DNA of 64,000 bases from Tissierella sp. P1 (lineage in GTDB: Bacteria > Bacillota > Clostridia > Tissierellales > Tissierellaceae). Positions within the stretch are counted from its first letter, which is position 1; every line of letters starts with the position of its first letter. The position numbers and the translations under genes are program-made. The stretch lies in assembly GCF_002266425.1 (NCBI RefSeq), contig NZ_NPMN01000013.1, forward strand, positions 59,886 through 123,885. Reading direction: 5' to 3'. The notes beneath the pieces are model-generated. The model ran no database searches and was not told the origin of the DNA. It saw only the letters and a list, made by a program, of their open reading frames with translations. Of this stretch, positions 37,450-46,340 are shown one piece after another.

Positions 37450-38187
37450 GTGATTCAAATAAATCTTTTCATTGCAGTAAAAGCTTTAGGGCTTGGATTC
37501 ACTGTCTATAATATTTTACCTAATATATATTTTAGAAACAAATGCAGATATATAATTAAAAAAATTGATAATGAGGATAGTATTTTTTTAACCTTTGATG
37601 ATGGTCCAGATCCTAGATATACATTAAGGATACTAAAAATTTTGGAAAGATACGAAATAAAAGCAACATTTTTTGTAGTGGCTAATAAGGCAAAAAAACA
37701 TCCAGATATAATTAATAAGATGATTGAAGATGGACATGGATTAGGTCTGCATTCCTATAGCCATAGGAGCTTTTGGCTATCTCTTTTCTGGAAAACTAAA
37801 AGGGATTTTGAAAAATCCATGGAAATTTTTAATGATCTTAATTATTCATTAGAGTACTTTAGACCACCTTGGGGTACGTTCAATCTATTTACTTCATATT
37901 TTTCAAGAAAGAATAAACTAGAGACAATACTATGGAGTCTAAATGCCCAAGATTGGAGTAAGAAAACTACTGTGGAACATATAACTAATAAAATTGTTGA
38001 TAATACAAAGTCAGGAGATATAATAGTATTACATGATAGCAATGGAGCAGAGAATGCACCTGAAAATACTATTAAGGCTTTAGAAATAATTATTCCCAAA
38101 TTAATAGAAAAAGGATTTAAATTTAAAACAATAGATGAGAGTAAGAGGGGTAATAAGTATGAGAAAATTGTTTCTAAAGATAGTTGA
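37450..38187 (+). CDS. polysaccharide deacetylase family protein
   Basis: A 245-residue NodB-homology deacetylase. Motif 1 is FLTFDDGPDP (metal aspartate and catalytic base), motif 2 GLHSYSHRS with the metal histidines, motif 3 FRPPWGTFN. An N-terminal hydrophobic stretch (5-25) could anchor it to the membrane. The family removes N-acetyl groups from peptidoglycan, chitin-like or lipid-linked sugars. The GTG start sits inside an AAGAAGGTGA site, so a start a few codons later is possible. Operon context points to envelope glycolipid or glycan modification. Confidence 0.88.
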   Translation: MIQINLFIAVKALGLGFTVYNILPNIYFRNKCRYIIKKIDNEDSIFLTFDDGPDPRYTLRILKILERYEIKATFFVVANKAKKHPDIINKMIEDGHGLGLHSYSHRSFWLSLFWKTKRDFEKSMEIFNDLNYSLEYFRPPWGTFNLFTSYFSRKNKLETILWSLNAQDWSKKTTVEHITNKIVDNTKSGDIIVLHDSNGAENAPENTIKALEIIIPKLIEKGFKFKTIDESKRGNKYEKIVSKDS

Positions 38188-38701
38188 ATTAATAGATAAG
38201 AAAATAGTAAGACATAGTAATTGGCTATATATTCCACATGCTAAAGAACAAGTACTATATGTTGCTCCCCATATCTATAGAGGTAAGGAAAGAAGTCTTC
38301 CTGATGGGACTATTATTAAAAAGGGAGATTTTGTAGCCGAAATTCATATAGATAATCAAAAAATAAGGAATATGGATCTAAGTTTTAAAGATATAGTTAC
38401 AATTTTTAAAGATGAGCTAGACTCTTTAGCCTATGCTGTCGGAAAAGATAGTAAATTCATAGATATAAAGGCTTTTCATGGAAAAACTTTACTTTATCCT
38501 TTATTGAAAAGGGAAGGCTTTATGATTATAGATATAAATTCTATATTAAATTCATTTTTTGTAGAATTATGGGAACGGATATTAGAGACAGTATATAGCA
38601 GAAGATATAGCAACAAGAGGAGGAAAAAAAGAAAAATGAAGGAATTTTGGATAACAAATGATCAATTAGTAGATAGAATGAGAAGCAGGACTAATTTATG
38701 A
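38159..38701 (+). CDS. YkoP-like protein
   Basis: A 180-residue protein overlapping the deacetylase gene by 29 bases; ATG 38159 follows AGAGGGG. Central motif GTIIKKGDFVAEIHIDN resembles Bacillus YkoP-type proteins, which occur with glycan deacetylases and lipid-flippase-like proteins. Its tail is very basic (RRYSNKRRKKRKMKE). No catalytic residues or membrane helices are evident. Its stop overlaps the next gene's start. Role unknown. Confidence 0.6.
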   Translation: MRKLFLKIVELIDKKIVRHSNWLYIPHAKEQVLYVAPHIYRGKERSLPDGTIIKKGDFVAEIHIDNQKIRNMDLSFKDIVTIFKDELDSLAYAVGKDSKFIDIKAFHGKTLLYPLLKREGFMIIDINSILNSFFVELWERILETVYSRRYSNKRRKKRKMKEFWITNDQLVDRMRSRTNL

Positions 38702-39723
38702 AAAAAGCAATAAATTATGTAATTTTAATATTACTTATAGGAACTACATTATGGATATTAATTGATAGCAATGATTTATCAGATTTACCATCCGTAATTA
38801 GAAATACAAATAAAATATTCCTAATTATATCTTTTTTATCATTATTATTATTTTGGATTTGTGATGGCTATATAATTTATAAAATGAAAAAAATATTAAG
38901 CGTAGATACTAATTTTATATCTTCCATGAAACTTAGTATGATTGGACAATATTATAGTTCTATTACACCCTTTGCTACTGGAGGACAGCCTGCACAGATA
39001 TATTCTCTAGTGAATGATGGAATCCCTCTAGGGGTAGCTACTTCTTTACTGATAAATAAATTTTTAATTTACCAATTGGTAGTTACATTTTATGCTATAA
39101 TCATGTTTGTTTTTAAATTTAAATTTTTATATGATAAATCAAGAGTCGCATTGTCATTTATAATATTAGGATGCTTTATAAACTTTCTTGGAATTGTAAT
39201 AGTAATAGGACTTTTTTTAAATGAAAAACTTATTAAAAATCTTTTAATTAAATTGTTTAAAGTCGGACATAAATTAAAATTAGTAAGTGATATAGATAAG
39301 GCAATTGAAAAGTTGAATAATAGCTTAGCAGATTATATGGACAGTATAAAAATTATTAAACAAAATAAAATAATTACTATATATTTAATCTTAATTACTA
39401 CTTTACAATTAACATTTTATTTTTCCATTACCTATTTCGTATATTTAGCAATAGGTCTGAAAAGGATTTCTTATTTGGATATTATTGCTATTCAATCACT
39501 TCATTATATGGCAATTTCTTTTATGCCAACTCCAGGTACAGCAGGTGCTTCAGAAGGTGGATTCTATATTCTGTTTAAGACATTATTTCCTAATAAAATT
39601 TTATCATATGCAACTCTATTATGGCGTATAATAGATTATTATCTTAGACTTTTAATAAGTGGAGCAGTTACATTAATAGATTACATTTACCAAAAAAGGA
39701 AAAAACTGAAGCCAAGTAATTAA
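38698..39723 (+). CDS. lysylphosphatidylglycerol synthase TM-region family (UPF0104) flippase-like protein
   Basis: A 341-residue membrane protein with about eight hydrophobic segments. It shows the motifs QYYSSITPFATGGQPAQIYSL (near 82-102) and SFMPTPGTAGASEGGFYILF (near 276-295) of the MprF membrane domain (UPF0104), which flips modified lipids, but without the synthase domain. It overlaps the previous gene by four bases. With two glycolipid synthases in the operon, transport of a glycolipid across the membrane is an attractive inference. Confidence 0.85.
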   Translation: MKKAINYVILILLIGTTLWILIDSNDLSDLPSVIRNTNKIFLIISFLSLLLFWICDGYIIYKMKKILSVDTNFISSMKLSMIGQYYSSITPFATGGQPAQIYSLVNDGIPLGVATSLLINKFLIYQLVVTFYAIIMFVFKFKFLYDKSRVALSFIILGCFINFLGIVIVIGLFLNEKLIKNLLIKLFKVGHKLKLVSDIDKAIEKLNNSLADYMDSIKIIKQNKIITIYLILITTLQLTFYFSITYFVYLAIGLKRISYLDIIAIQSLHYMAISFMPTPGTAGASEGGFYILFKTLFPNKILSYATLLWRIIDYYLRLLISGAVTLIDYIYQKRKKLKPSN

Positions 39724-39785
39724 TTAGAGATTTTTCGGAGTATCCATTCACTTTATCTATTTGTGAAGTGCATGAGAATATAGAT

Positions 39786-39835
39786 AAATAAGGTGTCCCT
39801 TTATATATAGAAAGAGGGACACCTTATTTATTTGA
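39786..39835 (+). terminator. intrinsic terminator of glycolipid operon
   Basis: AAATAAGGTGTCCCT (39786-39800) pairs perfectly with AGGGACACCTTATTT (39815-39829) around a 14-base loop; a T-rich tract follows. Confidence 0.88.
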
Positions 39836-39881
39836 ATAGTGGGACAAATATTGGACATCGCTATATGACTATGTCCCGCTA

Positions 39882-39938
39882 TTGACGATAGTATTTTATA
39901 ATGATATAATTATAATCAATCATGTGGAACATGTTTCA
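39882..39938 (+). promoter_or_regulatory. promoter plus LacI-family operator
   Basis: TTGACG (39882-39887) and TATAAT (39905-39910) are spaced 17 bases. TGGAACATGTTTCA (39925-39938) is palindromic except one mismatched pair and lies 15 bases after the -10 box, in the transcribed leader, 35 bases before the LacI-type gene. It fits autoregulation. Confidence 0.75.
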
Positions 39939-39972
39939 TACAATTATATAAAGAATATGAGGTTGAAAGATT

Positions 39973-40980
39973 ATGCCAAATATTAGAGAAATCGCCAAAA
40001 GGGCGGGAGTAGGAATAGCCACAGTATCGAGATACATAAATAATACAGGATATGTAAGTGAAGAGGTAAAGTTGAAGATTCAAAAGGAAATCGATGAATC
40101 TGGATATACACCTAATGCATTGGCAAGAGCAATCTTTACCAAAAACTCTAAAACATTAGGTTTAATGATTCCTAATATTACAAACCCATTTTTTAATCAA
40201 ATGGCTACTGTAATAGAAGAACATGCTAATAGATTTGGATATACATTGTTTTTATGTAATACGGAAGACAATGAGGAAAAAGAAAAGGAATATTTAGAGG
40301 TACTAAAAAGTCATAGGGTAGCAGGTATCATAGCTTCTAGGAGTATGTGTAAGGACGAATATCTGAATATTCAGATTCCAGTTATTTCTTTTGAAAATCA
40401 TATATCACCGTCTATTCTCACTATATCTTCTGATAACTATAAAGGAGGTAAAATGGCTTTTAATCATTTATATGAAAGAGGATGCAGAAATATCTTGCAT
40501 ATAAAGGGGCCTAAGACTTTTGATGCTACTGAAATGAGATATCAGGGATTCATAGATGGTGCAAAGGAAAAAGATCTTGAAGTCCATGTTATAGGATTTG
40601 AAAGTGACTTCCAAGTTAAAATGCTTGAAGAAAATTTAAATAACATTATAAATATTGAAAAGTATGATGGAATATTTGTTTTTAATGACATTGCTGCAGC
40701 TACAGTGATGAAGTATCTAAAGGAAAAAGGTATAAGAATTCCAGATGATATACAAATAATTGGATTTGATAATAGCTTTATATGTGAGCTGTTGCACCCT
40801 TCCCTGACGACTATAGAGCAACCTATTAAGGATTTAGGTGCATTGGCAGTAGAATTTCTAATTGATTTAATTAATGGTGAAGACATAGTTATTAAAAATT
40901 ATTTAGTAGAAACAAAGTTAATCCAAAGAGAATCAACTTTTTTATCATCAGAAGTAATGTCTCAATCATTGGTAGACTAG
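39973..40980 (+). CDS. LacI-family transcriptional regulator
   Basis: A 335-residue repressor. The N-terminal HTH IREIAKRAGVGIATVSRYIN (4-23) is followed by the hinge TPNALARAIFTKNSKTLGLMIPNI and a periplasmic-binding-protein-like sensor with FVFNDIAAATVMKYLKEKGI and LTTIEQPIKDLGALA. It opens a sugar-uptake operon and probably senses that sugar. An ATGTTCCA-type operator occurs in its own leader. The ligand cannot be read from sequence. Confidence 0.93.
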   Translation: MPNIREIAKRAGVGIATVSRYINNTGYVSEEVKLKIQKEIDESGYTPNALARAIFTKNSKTLGLMIPNITNPFFNQMATVIEEHANRFGYTLFLCNTEDNEEKEKEYLEVLKSHRVAGIIASRSMCKDEYLNIQIPVISFENHISPSILTISSDNYKGGKMAFNHLYERGCRNILHIKGPKTFDATEMRYQGFIDGAKEKDLEVHVIGFESDFQVKMLEENLNNIINIEKYDGIFVFNDIAAATVMKYLKEKGIRIPDDIQIIGFDNSFICELLHPSLTTIEQPIKDLGALAVEFLIDLINGEDIVIKNYLVETKLIQRESTFLSSEVMSQSLVD

Positions 40981-41047
40981 TTAATGTGGTAAATCATTCA
41001 GAATAATGCTGAATTTTACAAATAAATATTATTAGGAGGAAAATTTA

Positions 41048-42082
41048 ATGAAGAGATACTCAAGAAGAATATTAGCATTTATCTCACTATTAATGATTTT
41101 ATCATTAGTAGCAGCATGTAGTCCAAAAGGAAATAATCAATCAGCTAGTGATGGAGAAGATGTATTTGAAATAGTAATGGTAGCAAAACATGAAGGTATT
41201 CCATGGTTTGATGATATGAGAAAGGGAGTAGAAGAGTTTAATAATGAATATAAAGGAAAAGTAAAAGCTTGGCAGATTGCTCCTGAAGGTGGAGACCCTG
41301 CTAAACAAGTACAAATGGTTGAAGATTTAATAGCACAAGGTGTAGATGCTATAGCTGTTGTTCCAAATGATCCAGATGCCATGAGACCAGTTTTAGAAAG
41401 AGCTAAAGAAAAAGGAATAATAATCATTAGTCATGAAGCTGCTGGTTTAGCAGATGTAGTAGATTATGATGTTGAAGCTTTTGACAATAAATCCTTCGGA
41501 GTACTTATGTTTGATGAGTTGGCGAAGGCTATGAGCGGTAAAGGTAAATTTGCTGCCATGGTTGGTGGATTAACCATGGAAACTCATATGGAGTGGTATA
41601 ATGCTGGAATGGAACATATCAAAGCTAATTATCCTGATATGACACCTATATCTGAGCAACCATATGAAGACAAGAATGATGATAAAATTGCTAGAGATAA
41701 AGCTCTTGAAATATTAAATGCACATCCTGATTTACAAGGATTTGTAGGAACTTCGGTTTCAGCAGGAAGCAATATGGCTTCTGTTCTAAAGGAAAGAAAC
41801 AATACTGATGTTAAAGTTGTTAGTTTGGGTATTCCTTCTGTATCAGGTCCTTATCTTGAGGATGGTTTTATGGCACATGCTCAAACTTGGAGACCAGCAG
41901 ATGCTGGTTATGCAAGTGTGAATCTTGCATACAAAATTCTTGCTGGAGAAGAAATTAAAGAGGGAATAGATTTAGGTAGACCTGGATATGAAAGTATTAA
42001 AATCACAAATAAAGTTGTATATGGTAATGCTCCTTTGGAATTAAAAAAAGGAACATTTGAACCTGGAAAATATCCATTCTAA
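41048..42082 (+). CDS. sugar ABC transporter substrate-binding lipoprotein
   Basis: A 344-residue lipoprotein with signal peptide and lipobox SLVAAC (lipid-anchored C24), followed by a type I periplasmic-binding fold: FDDMRKGVEEFNN, AIAVVPNDPDAMRPVLERAKEKGIIIISHE and the C-terminal HPDLQGFVGTSVSAGSNMASVLKE. Such proteins (RbsB/XylF-like) bind pentoses, hexoses or autoinducer-like sugars. AGGAGG site upstream of the ATG. It is the receptor of the ABC importer encoded by the next three genes. Confidence 0.92.
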   Translation: MKRYSRRILAFISLLMILSLVAACSPKGNNQSASDGEDVFEIVMVAKHEGIPWFDDMRKGVEEFNNEYKGKVKAWQIAPEGGDPAKQVQMVEDLIAQGVDAIAVVPNDPDAMRPVLERAKEKGIIIISHEAAGLADVVDYDVEAFDNKSFGVLMFDELAKAMSGKGKFAAMVGGLTMETHMEWYNAGMEHIKANYPDMTPISEQPYEDKNDDKIARDKALEILNAHPDLQGFVGTSVSAGSNMASVLKERNNTDVKVVSLGIPSVSGPYLEDGFMAHAQTWRPADAGYASVNLAYKILAGEEIKEGIDLGRPGYESIKITNKVVYGNAPLELKKGTFEPGKYPF

Positions 42083-42092
42083 TTTGTGCAGC

Positions 42093-42133
42093 ATAAAGAC
42101 AAAGGAATAAAAACTTTTCCTTTGTCTTTATTA
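42093..42133 (+). terminator. stem-loop between binding protein and ATPase
   Basis: ATAAAGACAAAGGAA (42093-42107) pairs perfectly with TTCCTTTGTCTTTAT (42117-42131). The weak T tract suggests partial termination or mRNA stabilisation, as often seen after the abundant binding-protein gene. Confidence 0.75.
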
Positions 42134-42155
42134 TCATAAGATGGGAGAGAATTTA

Positions 42156-43676
42156 ATGGGAAACATATTATCAGCAAAGAATATTTCCAAGAGTTTTGAT
42201 GGAGTTCATGCTCTTAAAAACATTAATATAGAAATTGAAAAGGGCAATATTAAATGCCTTGCAGGTGAAAATGGTTGTGGTAAGTCAACCCTTGTTAAGA
42301 TCCTATCTGGTGTCTATACACCTGATAAAGGGTCAATAAATATTGAAGATAGAAGTTATAGTTGTCTAACTCCAATAACTGCAATAGAAGAAGGCATTCA
42401 GGTTATTTACCAAGATTTATCTTTATTTTTGCATATGAGTGTTGCCGAAAATATTGCTATGAATAAAATGATTTACAGCAAAAGTAAATTTATAAATTGG
42501 AAAGAAATATATAGAATTGCTGGGGAACAATTAGATAAAATAGGTGCGTCTTTAGATTTAAATGCTCCAGTTAGAAATTTATCTATTGCTAATAGACAAT
42601 TAGTAGCAATTTGTAGGGCTTTAAGTTTAGATGCAAAGGTTTTATTCATGGATGAACCAACTACTGCCTTAACCAAAAAAGAAGTAGATAGATTATTATC
42701 TATTGTTTTAGGATTAAAACAAAAGGGTATTTCTGTTGTTTTTATAAGCCATAAATTAAATGAGATTTTTGAAGTATCAGATAGTATAACTGTTATTAGA
42801 GATGGTGAAAAGGTAGGAGATTTTACTGCTAATGAGCTCAATCCTAAAAGCTTATCTTATTATATGACTGGAAGAGAGATTGGGTATTCAAGATATAAAA
42901 AGACATATTCAAAAGATGATAAAATTTTAGAGGTAAAAAGCCTTACTAAAAAAGGTATGTTTGAAGATATTAATTTTACCCTTAAAAAGGGAGATATTTT
43001 GGGAATTACAGGTTTGTTAGGTTCTGGTAGGACGGAAATTGCACTATCATTATTTGGATTAAATCCTATTGATAGTGGTAATGTTATAATTGATAATAAA
43101 CCTGTGAATATAGACTCTCCAACTACAGCTATGGAATATGGTATAGCTCTTTTACCTGAAGATAGATTAACTCAGGGTTTATTCCTTGAGAGCAGTGCTA
43201 AGTTCAATATAGGTGCTACCATATTGGAACAGCTTAAAAATGGTTTTGGAGTAATAGATAAAAATAAGCAAGAAAAAATCTCCACAGAAGTTGTAAATAA
43301 TATGAATGTAAATAATAAGGATATAGAATTACATGTAAAGAAATTATCTGGAGGAAATCAACAGAAAATTGTTCTTGGAAAATGGATGGTTACTAATCCT
43401 AAGGTATTCATATTAGATACACCTACTGTAGGAGTTGATATAGGATCGAAATCTGAAATATATGATAAGATTCAAGAAAATGCAAATAAAGGCATGAGTA
43501 TTATACTTATTTCAGATGAAATAGAGGAAATATTAGCAAATTGTAATAAAGTGATAATAATGCATGAAGGTAAGATTATTAAGCATTTAGACGAAGATGA
43601 TCTTGATAATGATAATGTTCAGGATAGAATTTTTGAAATTATCAATAATCCATTAGGGAGGGTAGAAGATGAATAA
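42156..43676 (+). CDS. sugar ABC transporter ATPase (RbsA/XylG type, dual domain)
   Basis: A 506-residue protein with two ABC modules. The first has Walker A GENGCGKST, Walker B VLFMDEPTTALT and signature-like LSIANRQLVAICRAL. The second has a degenerate Walker A GLLGSGRTE, signature LSGGNQQKIVLGKWM and FILDTPTVGVDIGS, the usual asymmetry in RbsA/XylG. ATG 42156 is preferred to 42141 because GGGAGAG lies between them. It powers uptake with the two permeases and binding protein. Its end overlaps the permease gene by eight bases. Confidence 0.93.
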   Translation: MGNILSAKNISKSFDGVHALKNINIEIEKGNIKCLAGENGCGKSTLVKILSGVYTPDKGSINIEDRSYSCLTPITAIEEGIQVIYQDLSLFLHMSVAENIAMNKMIYSKSKFINWKEIYRIAGEQLDKIGASLDLNAPVRNLSIANRQLVAICRALSLDAKVLFMDEPTTALTKKEVDRLLSIVLGLKQKGISVVFISHKLNEIFEVSDSITVIRDGEKVGDFTANELNPKSLSYYMTGREIGYSRYKKTYSKDDKILEVKSLTKKGMFEDINFTLKKGDILGITGLLGSGRTEIALSLFGLNPIDSGNVIIDNKPVNIDSPTTAMEYGIALLPEDRLTQGLFLESSAKFNIGATILEQLKNGFGVIDKNKQEKISTEVVNNMNVNNKDIELHVKKLSGGNQQKIVLGKWMVTNPKVFILDTPTVGVDIGSKSEIYDKIQENANKGMSIILISDEIEEILANCNKVIIMHEGKIIKHLDEDDLDNDNVQDRIFEIINNPLGRVEDE

Positions 43677-44676
43677 AAGGTTTAGAAAACTAAAACCAAT
43701 GGAGAAATATCTAATAAGTATATTAGTAGTATATATATTAATTGTTAGTTTCGTAAGTAAAAACTTTTTATCTATGAATACGTTATTTGACCTGCTCAGG
43801 ACATCTTCAGGAACATTAATATTAGCTGCTGGTGCTTTGGTAGTTTTAATATCTGGAGGAATCGATGTTTCTTTTACTGCTATTGCTGTAGTAAGTGGAT
43901 ATTCATCTATACGATTGATGATTAGCTTGGGAATTGATAATATTTATTTTGCACTATTATTCTCAGCTTTTATAGGATGTTGTCTAGGAATTATAAATGC
44001 TTTAATAATTCATTTTTTCAGGTTATCTACATTTATTGTTACCTTAGGGACATCTAGTGTTTTCTATGGATTTATGACTACCTTTATAGGTACAAGCAGT
44101 ATTTCTGTGGCTGATAAACCACAGTCTTTGTTTAATTTTGGGAAGGCTCGATTATTTACAATTACCAATGGTTCTGGATCTTATGGAATTCCATTATTCT
44201 TTGTAATAGCTGTGGTTATTCTTGCTGTTACTTGGTTTATTTTATATAGAACTATATTGGGACGTAGTATTTTTGCAATTGGAAATTCAGAGGAATCAGC
44301 TCTTAGGGCAGGAATAAATATACTTAAAACAAAATTATTTGTTTATGCCTATATGGGATTACTATCAGGTATTATGGGTATAGTTTATTTTTCTGAAATA
44401 GATTTAATAAATCCTGTATCCTTAGTTGGAAGTGAACTGATGGTTATAGCTGCTGTAGTTATAGGTGGAATACGATTAACTGGTGGTGAAGGTACTATTT
44501 TAGGTGCAATTTTAGGAGTAGGAATTATTCAGATATTTAAATCTACTCTTGTATTTCTGGGATTATCAACTTCATGGAATGATTTGTTCATTGGAATAAT
44601 CCTTATAGCAAGTGTTTCTATTATATCTTATCAAGAACGAAAGAATAATAGAAAACAGTTAATATTTACTAAATGA
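43669..44676 (+). CDS. sugar ABC transporter permease 1 (RbsC-like)
   Basis: A 335-residue BPD_transp_2 permease with 8-10 membrane segments and the conserved cytosolic motif RSIFAIGNSEESALRAGINILKTK at about 205-228, plus VVIGGIRLTGGEGTILGAILGVG near the end. GGAGGG site before the ATG. It is paired with a second permease, so the channel is likely a heterodimer, as in several ribose/autoinducer-2-like importers. Confidence 0.92.
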   Translation: MNKRFRKLKPMEKYLISILVVYILIVSFVSKNFLSMNTLFDLLRTSSGTLILAAGALVVLISGGIDVSFTAIAVVSGYSSIRLMISLGIDNIYFALLFSAFIGCCLGIINALIIHFFRLSTFIVTLGTSSVFYGFMTTFIGTSSISVADKPQSLFNFGKARLFTITNGSGSYGIPLFFVIAVVILAVTWFILYRTILGRSIFAIGNSEESALRAGINILKTKLFVYAYMGLLSGIMGIVYFSEIDLINPVSLVGSELMVIAAVVIGGIRLTGGEGTILGAILGVGIIQIFKSTLVFLGLSTSWNDLFIGIILIASVSIISYQERKNNRKQLIFTK

Positions 44677-44696
44677 TTAAGTAAGAGGTGATTAAT

Positions 44697-45732
44697 TTGA
44701 AACCGACACATGAAAAGTATCATAAGTTTAATGGTATCTTAAAAAATGATACAAATATGCTTGTTTTATTGGGAGTATTCACTACAGTAACTTTATTTCT
44801 TGGTATTACATTGAAGGGTAAGTTTTTTTCTATAAATAATTTTCAATCTATGGCTTTTCAAATCAGTGAATTTGGATTTTTAGCTATTGCTATGTCACTA
44901 GCTATGTTAACTGGAGGAATTGATCTTTCGATAGTATCAAATGCAGGACTTTCAGGTATAATAGCAGCTTTTGTATTATCAGGTTAAATTTTTTAATATA
45001 GAAAGTGTTAGTAGTGGAGTTACTATATTAATTGCAGTTTTAGCTGCATTAGCATGCTCAACTTTATGTGGATTATTTAACGGAATATTAATATCAAAAC
45101 TATCTATTCCACCAATATTAGCTACTCTTGGGACTATGATATTATATACAGGAATAGGTATGGCCCTAACTAATGGTGAAAGTGTTAGAGTTGGCATAAG
45201 AGAATTTTCGAAGCTTAGTTCAAAGACATTATTTGATATTCCATATATATTTATTTTACTGGTTATTACCTTTATTATAGTGTCATTTATATTATCTAAG
45301 ACAAAGTTTGGAAGTGAAATATATATGGTGGGTCAAAACTCAGTAGCTTTAAGATTTTCAGGAGTTGATGCTGAAAAGGTGCTAATAAAAACCTATGCTA
45401 TGATTGGATTTTTAGTAGGTATCTCGTCTTTAATTATAATTTCTAGAGTTAACTCTGCTAGAATGGGATTTGGAGATACTTATCAATTACAAACAATTTT
45501 AGTAGCTGTATTAGGAGGTATTGATCCAGATGGAGGTAAAGGGAAATTATTTGGCGTTGCCTTAGGAATAACAGTTTTACAATTTCTTCAAAGTGCATTT
45601 ACAATATTTCAATTTACGCCATATTCCAAAAAGCTGATATGGGGGATATTGTTATTAGCTGTAATGATTACAAACTTTTTCATTGACAATGGAAAATTAT
45701 TGAAATTATCAAGAAAAATAAAAGCTAATTAA
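44697..45732 (+). pseudogene. sugar ABC transporter permease 2 (RbsC-like, single frameshift)
   Basis: A second BPD_transp_2 permease. TTG 44697 follows AAGAGGTGA; an upstream GTG (44688) lies within that site. The first frame ends after AAFVLSG at 44987. The second frame continues KFFNIESVSSGVTILIAVLA, then GSEIYMVGQNSVALRFSGVD and VLGGIDPDGGKGKLFGVALG to 45732. Removing one T at 44984-44985 joins them into 344 residues with all expected helices. Because both permeases are needed for a heterodimeric channel, a true mutation would disable uptake. Confidence 0.88.
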
Positions 45733-45748
45733 ATTGGAGGAGTCTAAT

Positions 45749-46306
45749 ATGAAATTTAATTTAGTATACAAAACTATTTTAGAAGAATTGGATCAAGTAT
45801 TTGAAAGAATTGACTACAAAGACATAGAACATTTTATGGATATGATAAATAAATCCGATAGAATATTTTTGATGGGAGTAGGAAGAGAAGGACTTGCGAC
45901 TCGTGCCTTTGCCATGAGATTAATGCATTATGGAAAAGAAGTGCATTGGTGTTGGGATGATACAACTCCTGCTGTCAGAAAAGATGATCTTTTTATTTTC
46001 ACGTCAGGGTCTGGGGAAATAGGGCATATCCATTATGTAGTAAATGAAATTAAAAAGGTTGGAGCCAATATAGCTCTTATAACAGGAGTTCCTGATAGGA
46101 AGACAGCAGAACTAGCAGATTTTGTTCTATGGGTACCTGCAAGTGTTTATAAAGGAAAAGATAATGTAGTACCATCCATTCAACCTATGGGAAATTTATT
46201 TGAACAATCCTTGTTTATACTATTCGATATGATTATTATGAGTCTTGTAGATAATAGTGAGACTACTTTTGAGGAAATGTCAAATCGTCATAGAAATTTT
46301 GAATAA
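45749..46306 (+). CDS. SIS-domain sugar isomerase (6-phospho-3-hexuloisomerase-like)
   Basis: A 185-residue SIS protein of the HxlB group. It has IFLMGVGREGLATRAFAMRLMHYGKEVHW, FTSGSGEIGHIHYVVNEIKKVGA and LWVPASVYKG, SIQPMGNLFEQSLFILFDM. HxlB isomerises 3-hexulose-6-phosphate to fructose-6-phosphate; related SIS proteins act on other phosphosugars. ATG 45749 follows GGAGGAG (an upstream TTG at 45734 is within the site). Placed between the importer and a pentulose-type kinase. The partner synthase HxlA is not in the window, so another phosphosugar is likely. Confidence 0.88.
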   Translation: MKFNLVYKTILEELDQVFERIDYKDIEHFMDMINKSDRIFLMGVGREGLATRAFAMRLMHYGKEVHWCWDDTTPAVRKDDLFIFTSGSGEIGHIHYVVNEIKKVGANIALITGVPDRKTAELADFVLWVPASVYKGKDNVVPSIQPMGNLFEQSLFILFDMIIMSLVDNSETTFEEMSNRHRNFE

Positions 46307-46340
46307 TCATTTAAAATAGATATTGAGAGAAGGGATATAG

